From positions 1 through 9,137 of the forward strand of contig QNYN01000004.1 of NCBI GenBank assembly GCA_003973585.1: 9,137 nt of DNA, given 5' to 3'. The translations under genes and the position numbers were made by a program. Shown here piece after piece: positions 5,587-9,137 of the stretch (position 1 is its first letter; each line of letters opens with the position of its first letter). Below the pieces are notes generated by a model, which worked only from the letters and a program-made list of their open reading frames with translations, ran no database searches and had not been told where the DNA came from. This DNA comes from Fusobacteriota bacterium (lineage in GTDB: Bacteria; Fusobacteriota; Fusobacteriia; Fusobacteriales; Fusobacteriaceae).

Positions 5587-5616
5587 ATAATATCATTTAC
5601 CTAGTTAAGTAGTCAA
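5587..5616 (-). promoter_or_regulatory. Promoter of the cysK-cysE-mnmH unit
   Basis: On the minus strand TTGACT (5616-5611) is the -35 box and TATTAT (5592-5587) the -10, with an 18-bp spacer. GATATT at 5594-5589 with a 16-bp spacer is an alternative -10. Transcription would start near 5580, leaving a leader of only about 17-25 nt, with no room for a T-box or riboswitch. Control is therefore probably by a DNA-binding protein. Confidence 0.7.
5597..5616. promoter_or_regulatory. Imperfect dyad over the cysK -35 box (candidate operator)
   Basis: Read on the minus strand, TTGACTACTTAACTAGGTAA matches its own reverse complement at 14 of 20 positions. The core CTACTTAACTAG matches at 10 of 12. It covers the -35 box and most of the spacer, a classic repressor position. 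The sequence resembles sites of Rrf2-family regulators: IscR type 1 sites also contain a TTGACT-like half, and the Rrf2 protein CymR controls cysteine genes in Firmicutes. The regulator identity is inference. Confidence 0.45.
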
Positions 5617-5638
5617 GAATATAGGGTGTAAAATAAAA

Positions 5639-5667
5639 TTGTATCTCCTAAAAAACTTAGGTATACT
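5639..5667 (+). promoter_or_regulatory. Promoter of cls
   Basis: TTGTAT at 5639-5644, a 17-bp spacer and TATACT at 5662-5667. Transcription would start near 5674, about 23 nt before the ATG at 5697, with the ribosome site GGAGGAG in the short leader. It fires away from the cysK promoter 23 bp to its left. Confidence 0.7.
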
Positions 5668-5672
5668 GAGAT
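5643..5672. promoter_or_regulatory. Two overlapping inverted repeats within the cls promoter (candidate operator)
   Basis: CCTAA (5647-5651) and TTAGG (5657-5661) form a perfect 5-5-5 dyad filling the -35/-10 spacer. Around it, ATCTC (5643-5647) and GAGAT (5668-5672) form a second perfect 5-bp pair. The arms are short, so chance is possible in such AT-rich DNA, but the position suits an operator. Confidence 0.35.
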
Positions 5673-5696
5673 AAGAAGTAAAAATGGAGGAGATTT

Positions 5697-7154
5697 ATGG
5701 GAGATTTTTTTAGTTTGAATACTATAATAACAATTATTTATATATTAAATATTATATTTATAATTACAATAGTTTTTTTTGAAAGAAGAAAAAATGAAAA
5801 TACATTAATGTGGATTCTTATTTTAGCATTTACCCATGTAATAGGATTTTTATTATATATATTTTTAGGCCTTAGTCTAAGAAAAAGAAGGTTTACTAAA
5901 AAATATTTTAAAAGTTTTTCATTTAATAAGATAAAGCTAAAAAAAGGAGCTATAGAAGATACAACTTTTCATCCTCAAAACAATTTAATAAAATTATTTA
6001 ATATAAAAAACCATTCATTTCTTCGAACAGGAAATAAGGTAAAAGTATTTAAACATGGAAAGTGTTTTTTTGAGGAATTAATAAGAGAATTAAATGAAGC
6101 AAAAAAATATATTCATATGGAATATTATATTTTTGAAAATGATGAGATTGGTTCACAAATTATGGATATCTTAGTAAAAAAAGCTGAAGAAGGATTAAAA
6201 ATTATATTGATTTATGATGGAATGGGATGTGCAAAAGTTCCTAGTAAATTTTTTAAAAGATTAAGTAATGCAGGAGGAGAAGTACAAAATTTTTTCCCGC
6301 CATTTTTTTCTGGGTATGGACTTCGTGTAAATTATAGAACACATAGAAAGATAACTTTAGTAGATGGAAAATGTGGTTTTTTAGGTGGGATAAATATAGG
6401 AGATGATTATTTAGGTGATGGGAAAAAAAGAGATTATTGGAGGGATACCCATCTTAAGATAGAAGGATCTGGAATTATAGGTTTAGAAAAAGAATTTTTA
6501 ATAAATTATGATTTCATGAAAAATAATCAACGCTTTTTTAAGAAAAAAAGAAAAAAAGATGATTTATCTATAGATGAATATTTAAATTACGAAGAAGTAA
6601 ATGGAGAAACAGATTTACAGATTGTTAGTAGTGGTCCTGATTATGAAGAGCCATATATTAAAAATGGAATTTATAAAATGATTTCAGATGCAAAAAGAAG
6701 TATATATATACAAACACCTTATTTTATTCCTGATGAAACTGTTTTAAATGCTTTAAAAATAGCTGTAATGAGTGGAATAGAAGTAAATATAATGATACCA
6801 AATAAACCTGATCATATTTTTGTTTATTGGGCTACCCTTTCATATATTGGTGATTTAGTAAAAGTAGGAGCAAAATGTTATGTATACGAAAATGGATTTT
6901 TACATTCAAAAGTAGTGATAGTAGATGATAAAGTATGTACTGTAGGATCTACTAATATGGATATTAGAAGTTTTGCTCTTAATTTTGAAATAAATGCTTT
7001 TATATATGATCCTAAAATAGCACTAGAATTAAAGGAAAACTTCTTAGAAGACATGAAAACTTCTACTTTAATAACTCCTAAAAAATATAACGAAAGAAGT
7101 TTGATAATAAAAATCAAAGAATCAATTTCACGATTATTATCACCAATTATGTAA
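5697..7154 (+). CDS. cls: Cardiolipin synthase (phospholipase D family)
   Basis: Cls joins two phosphatidylglycerol molecules to cardiolipin and glycerol at the cytoplasmic membrane. The 485-residue protein has the standard bacterial layout. Two N-terminal membrane spans (about 8-28 and 37-60) are separated by FFERRKNENT, and a basic stretch (62-70) follows. Two phospholipase D domains come next: the first HKD motif is H216-R-K218 to D223 (THRKITLVDG) followed by GGINIGDDY, the second H403-S-K405 to D410 (HSKVVIVDD) followed by GSTNMDIRS. A charged linker with a Lys/Arg run (279-289) lies between them. Both motifs are intact, so it should be active. The start is supported by GGAGGAG six bases before the ATG. 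It is divergent from cysK, and the next gene, plsC, is also a phospholipid enzyme but has its own promoter 29 bp after this stop. A related PLD-type phospholipid transferase is unlikely. Confidence 0.95.
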   Translation: MGDFFSLNTIITIIYILNIIFIITIVFFERRKNENTLMWILILAFTHVIGFLLYIFLGLSLRKRRFTKKYFKSFSFNKIKLKKGAIEDTTFHPQNNLIKLFNIKNHSFLRTGNKVKVFKHGKCFFEELIRELNEAKKYIHMEYYIFENDEIGSQIMDILVKKAEEGLKIILIYDGMGCAKVPSKFFKRLSNAGGEVQNFFPPFFSGYGLRVNYRTHRKITLVDGKCGFLGGINIGDDYLGDGKKRDYWRDTHLKIEGSGIIGLEKEFLINYDFMKNNQRFFKKKRKKDDLSIDEYLNYEEVNGETDLQIVSSGPDYEEPYIKNGIYKMISDAKRSIYIQTPYFIPDETVLNALKIAVMSGIEVNIMIPNKPDHIFVYWATLSYIGDLVKVGAKCYVYENGFLHSKVVIVDDKVCTVGSTNMDIRSFALNFEINAFIYDPKIALELKENFLEDMKTSTLITPKKYNERSLIIKIKESISRLLSPIM

Positions 7155-7169
7155 AATTCTCTAATTTTA
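7152..7169 (+). terminator. Weak AT-only hairpin after cls
   Basis: TAAAATT (7152-7158, including the stop codon) and AATTTTA (7163-7169) form a 7-bp stem with a CTCT loop. It has no G-C pairs and no T-run, so termination would be weak and cls transcripts may run into plsC. Confidence 0.2.
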
Positions 7170-7182
7170 ATAATATTTAACT

Positions 7183-7211
7183 TTGACTTTAAAAAATTAA
7201 CATGTTAAAAT
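7183..7211 (+). promoter_or_regulatory. Promoter of the plsC-like gene, extended -10 type
   Basis: TTGACT at 7183-7188, a 17-bp spacer and TAAAAT at 7206-7211 preceded by TGT, giving an extended -10. Transcription would start near 7218, about 24 nt before the ATG at 7242. Confidence 0.72.
7197..7208. promoter_or_regulatory. Perfect 12-bp palindrome in the plsC promoter (candidate operator)
   Basis: TTAACATGTTAA is a perfect palindrome lying between the -35 and -10 boxes and overlapping the start of the -10. Its centre ACATGT (7200-7205) recurs at 7215-7220, about one and a half helical turns further on and over the predicted start of transcription. This suggests a repressor site with a second half-strength copy. 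It does not look like the FapR or FabT consensus that control lipid genes in Firmicutes. Confidence 0.5.
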
Positions 7212-7241
7212 AACACATGTAATTTATAAAGGGGTGGTTAG

Positions 7242-7973
7242 ATGACATTAATTAGAGTAGGATTATTTGGATTTTTATATTTTTTAAAATTAAATATATT
7301 TCAACTTTCTAAAGTAAAGAAGATAGAAAATGAGAGGGAACGAGTTTTCTATGCAAGAAATTTATTTAGAGGTTTTGGAAAAGGAATTATAGAAAGAACA
7401 AAAGCTGATGTAGAAGTTATTTATGAAGATGAAGAAGAATTTAAAAAATTATCTTTAGAAGAGCCTATGGTATTAATTGCAAACCATCAAAGTAATTTAG
7501 ATATACCTACAATACAAGGATATTTTCCGTTTGTACCAGGTTTTATGGCAAAAAAAGAAATGGAGACATGGATGTTTTTTAGAACATGGATGCCTATTAC
7601 AAATTCTATATTTGTAGATAGAAAAAATCCTAGAGAAGGAATAAAAGCCATTAGAAAATCAGTAAAATTTATAAAAGAAGGTTATCCTATGTTAGTTTTT
7701 CCAGAAGGAACTAGATCTGAAGATGGGAAAATAGGAGAATTTAAAAATGGTGGATTTAAGGTAGCTATAGATTCGAAAGCAAAGATAATTCCTATAACTA
7801 TAAAAGGAACTTATGATATTCAAAATAGAAAAAGTATAAAAATATTTAAAGGTAAAAAAATAAAGTTAATTATTGGAAAAGTAATAGACACTAAAGATTA
7901 TGATAAAGAAGGGTTGAAAAATATCCATAATATTACAAAAGAAATCATAGCTAATAACTATAATAAATATTAA
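7242..7973 (+). CDS. plsC: 1-acyl-sn-glycerol-3-phosphate acyltransferase (PlsC type)
   Basis: PlsC-type enzymes acylate lysophosphatidic acid at the sn-2 position to give phosphatidic acid, the precursor of membrane phospholipids. The 243-residue length is typical. The catalytic motif is NHQSNLD with H82 and D87 (HX4D). The second block is FVDRK (124-128). The third, FPEGTRS (153-159), binds the glycerol phosphate. IPITIKG (183-189) is the fourth. The N-terminus (about 1-20) is hydrophobic and may dip into the membrane. The ATG at 7242 follows the ribosome site AAAGGGGTGG. It has its own promoter with a palindrome, and lies behind cardiolipin synthase on the same strand. The fatty-acid donor (acyl-ACP or acyl-CoA) and possible use of other lysolipids cannot be told from sequence; another acyltransferase of this family, acting on a different acceptor, remains possible. 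Confidence 0.93.
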   Translation: MTLIRVGLFGFLYFLKLNIFQLSKVKKIENERERVFYARNLFRGFGKGIIERTKADVEVIYEDEEEFKKLSLEEPMVLIANHQSNLDIPTIQGYFPFVPGFMAKKEMETWMFFRTWMPITNSIFVDRKNPREGIKAIRKSVKFIKEGYPMLVFPEGTRSEDGKIGEFKNGGFKVAIDSKAKIIPITIKGTYDIQNRKSIKIFKGKKIKLIIGKVIDTKDYDKEGLKNIHNITKEIIANNYNKY

Positions 7974-8010
7974 AAAAAGCTCAAGTTAGAAAATTTAACT
8001 TGAGCTTTTT
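7974..8010. terminator. Bidirectional terminator between plsC and the symporter gene
   Basis: A perfect 15-bp stem (7974-7988 with 7996-8010) with a 7-nt loop starts right after the plsC stop. AAAAA opens it and TTTTT closes it, giving a U-run on both strands. It ends transcripts of plsC and of the convergent symporter gene, whose stop codon is at 8021-8023. Confidence 0.93.
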
Positions 8011-8020
8011 ACTATTTTAA

Positions 8021-9137
8021 TTATGCAGTTTTAGTTTTTGCATCTTCTTTAGCACCATCTAAAGTTTCCCCTTCAGATTTTGCAATAATAAGAGTACAAA
8101 CAGCATCTCCAGTAATGTTTACAGCAGTTCTAGTCATATCTAAAATTCTGTCAACACCCATGATAAGAGCAATACCTTCAATAGGTAACCCTACTTGAGT
8201 TAATACCATAGATAACATGATAAGACCTACTCCTGGAACTCCTGCAGTACCAATAGAAGCAAGTGTAGCAGTTAATATAACAGCAACATAGTCACCCATA
8301 GTAAGATGAACACCGTATACAGATGCAATAAATACAACTGCAACTCCTTGCATTATAGCAGTTCCGTCCATATTAACAGTAGCTCCTAATGGAATTGTAA
8401 ATGAACTTACACTTTTAGATACTCCAAATTCATCTTGTACAGTTTCTAATGTTACTGGTAATGTAGCTCCACTACTTGCAGTTGAAAAGGCAACTGATAA
8501 AGCAGGTGCAAACTTTTTAAAGAATGTAATAGGGTTCATTTTAACAATAGACACTAATAATCCCTGATATGTAAATAATCCATGTAAGAATAATGCTCCA
8601 ATAACTGTGAACATATATTTTAATAATGGCATCATAGCACTATATCCTAAAGATGAAAATGTATTTGCTATTAAACAAAATACTCCAAGGGGAGCAACTT
8701 TCATAATAAGCCCTACTATTTCAAGTACTAAATCATTTCCTTGATCAAATAATTCTTTTACCTTGCTAACTTTATTTCCTAAGATAGTTAATCCAGCACC
8801 AGTTAAAAGAGCAAAGGTAATAATTTGTAACATATTTCCTTTTGCCATTGAATCAATTGGGTTAGTTGGAACTATATCAATAAGTACATTAACAAATGGT
8901 TTTGCACTATTAATATTTTTAGATGTTTTTTCTATACTATCTGCTATTAATCCAGCACCTGGATCTATTATATTTGCTAAAGTAAGTCCAATTACAATGG
9001 CAACAGCAGTTGTAAATAAATAAAATCCTAAAGTTTTTACTCCTATTCTACCTAGTTTTTTGATATCACCCATTGCCGAACTACCAACAGTTAATGATAT
9101 GAATACAAGAGGAACAACCATCATTTTAATAGCATTT
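8021..9137 (-). CDS. Dicarboxylate/amino acid:cation symporter (DAACS family), 5' end outside the window
   Basis: This secondary transporter imports glutamate/aspartate or C4-dicarboxylates with sodium or protons. About 372 codons are visible. The frame stays open to the right edge: the residues before the first visible methionine read NAIK, then MMVVPLVFISL, matching the third-span region of the family (LIKMIIVPLVF). The true start, some 40-60 residues earlier, is therefore outside, and ATG 9124 is internal. Conserved parts are the hairpin-1 serine motif SSGATLPVT, the NMDGTA motif of the seventh span, the hairpin-2 sequence AGVPGVG, and DRILDMTRTAVNITGDA in the last span, which supplies the substrate-binding Asp, Arg and Asn. 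An arginine in DMTRT is typical of acidic amino acid carriers of the GltP/GltT group, so glutamate or aspartate is a fair guess; dicarboxylates or neutral amino acids cannot be excluded. The gene ends at a terminator shared with plsC. Confidence 0.93.
   Translation of the reverse strand, partial: NAIKMMVVPLVFISLTVGSSAMGDIKKLGRIGVKTLGFYLFTTAVAIVIGLTLANIIDPGAGLIADSIEKTSKNINSAKPFVNVLIDIVPTNPIDSMAKGNMLQIITFALLTGAGLTILGNKVSKVKELFDQGNDLVLEIVGLIMKVAPLGVFCLIANTFSSLGYSAMMPLLKYMFTVIGALFLHGLFTYQGLLVSIVKMNPITFFKKFAPALSVAFSTASSGATLPVTLETVQDEFGVSKSVSSFTIPLGATVNMDGTAIMQGVAVVFIASVYGVHLTMGDYVAVILTATLASIGTAGVPGVGLIMLSMVLTQVGLPIEGIALIMGVDRILDMTRTAVNITGDAVCTLIIAKSEGETLDGAKEDAKTKTA

Noticed and set aside
5564..5696. 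T-box or S-box/SAM riboswitch upstream of cysK
   Set aside because: The predicted leader is only about 17-25 nt and the whole gap is 133 bp shared with the divergent cls promoter; there is no room and no conserved core sequence.
6878..7117. 79-codon minus-strand frame inside cls
   Set aside because: It is the mirror of the second HKD domain of cls, with no independent support.
7152..7241. cls and plsC as one tight operon
   Set aside because: A good separate promoter with a palindrome lies in the 87-bp gap, although read-through is possible because the terminator between them is weak.
8763..9023. 86-codon plus-strand frame inside the symporter gene
   Set aside because: It is opposite conserved transporter sequence and has no ribosome site or recognisable domain.

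Overview
The window is very AT-rich (by eye roughly 30% GC), has a strong A/G bias on coding strands, near-consensus sigma-A promoters and purine-rich Shine-Dalgarno sites. It encodes a reverse rubrerythrin typical of strict anaerobes, PTS EIIA, a selenouridine synthase and short-tail CysE/CysK. This suggests an anaerobic, low-GC bacterium. Fusobacteriota (Fusobacterium, Cetobacterium or Ilyobacter type) is my first guess and Clostridia the alternative; nothing here decides it. It reads as ordinary chromosome: no mobile element, phage gene, CRISPR, tRNA or rRNA was seen.

Layout. (1) 1-220, minus: 5' end of a BaiN/HI0933-family flavoprotein, divergent from the next gene. (2) 316-1006, plus: reverse rubrerythrin with a strong promoter, a PerR-like dyad at the predicted start of transcription and its own terminator. 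(3) 1093-2283, plus: a two-gene unit of a MarC/UPF0056 membrane protein and a DJ-1/PfpI-family protein. (4) 2286-2960, plus: a stand-alone glucose-type PTS EIIA behind a leader containing a long inverted repeat, ended by a bidirectional terminator. (5) 5616-2966, minus: a cysK-cysE-mnmH unit for cysteine synthesis and tRNA 2-selenouridine formation, with a dyad over its -35 box. (6) 5639-7154, plus: cardiolipin synthase, divergent from cysK. (7) 7183-8010, plus: PlsC-type 1-acyl-glycerol-3-phosphate acyltransferase with a perfect palindrome in its promoter, ended by a second bidirectional terminator. (8) 9137-8021, minus: a dicarboxylate/amino acid:cation symporter cut by the window's right edge.

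How the genes fit together. Rubrerythrin (peroxide removal) and possibly the DJ-1 protein serve stress defence. CysE and CysK make cysteine from serine and sulfide; cysteine feeds the sulfur relay that thiolates tRNA wobble uridines, and MnmH then exchanges that sulfur for selenium. Cls and PlsC are both phospholipid enzymes but have separate promoters. No new multi-gene system is evident. The most interesting points are regulatory: candidate operators at four promoters, three genes whose only normal start codon lies in or against the Shine-Dalgarno sequence, a cysteine-bearing CysE tail, and mnmH placed behind the cysteine genes.
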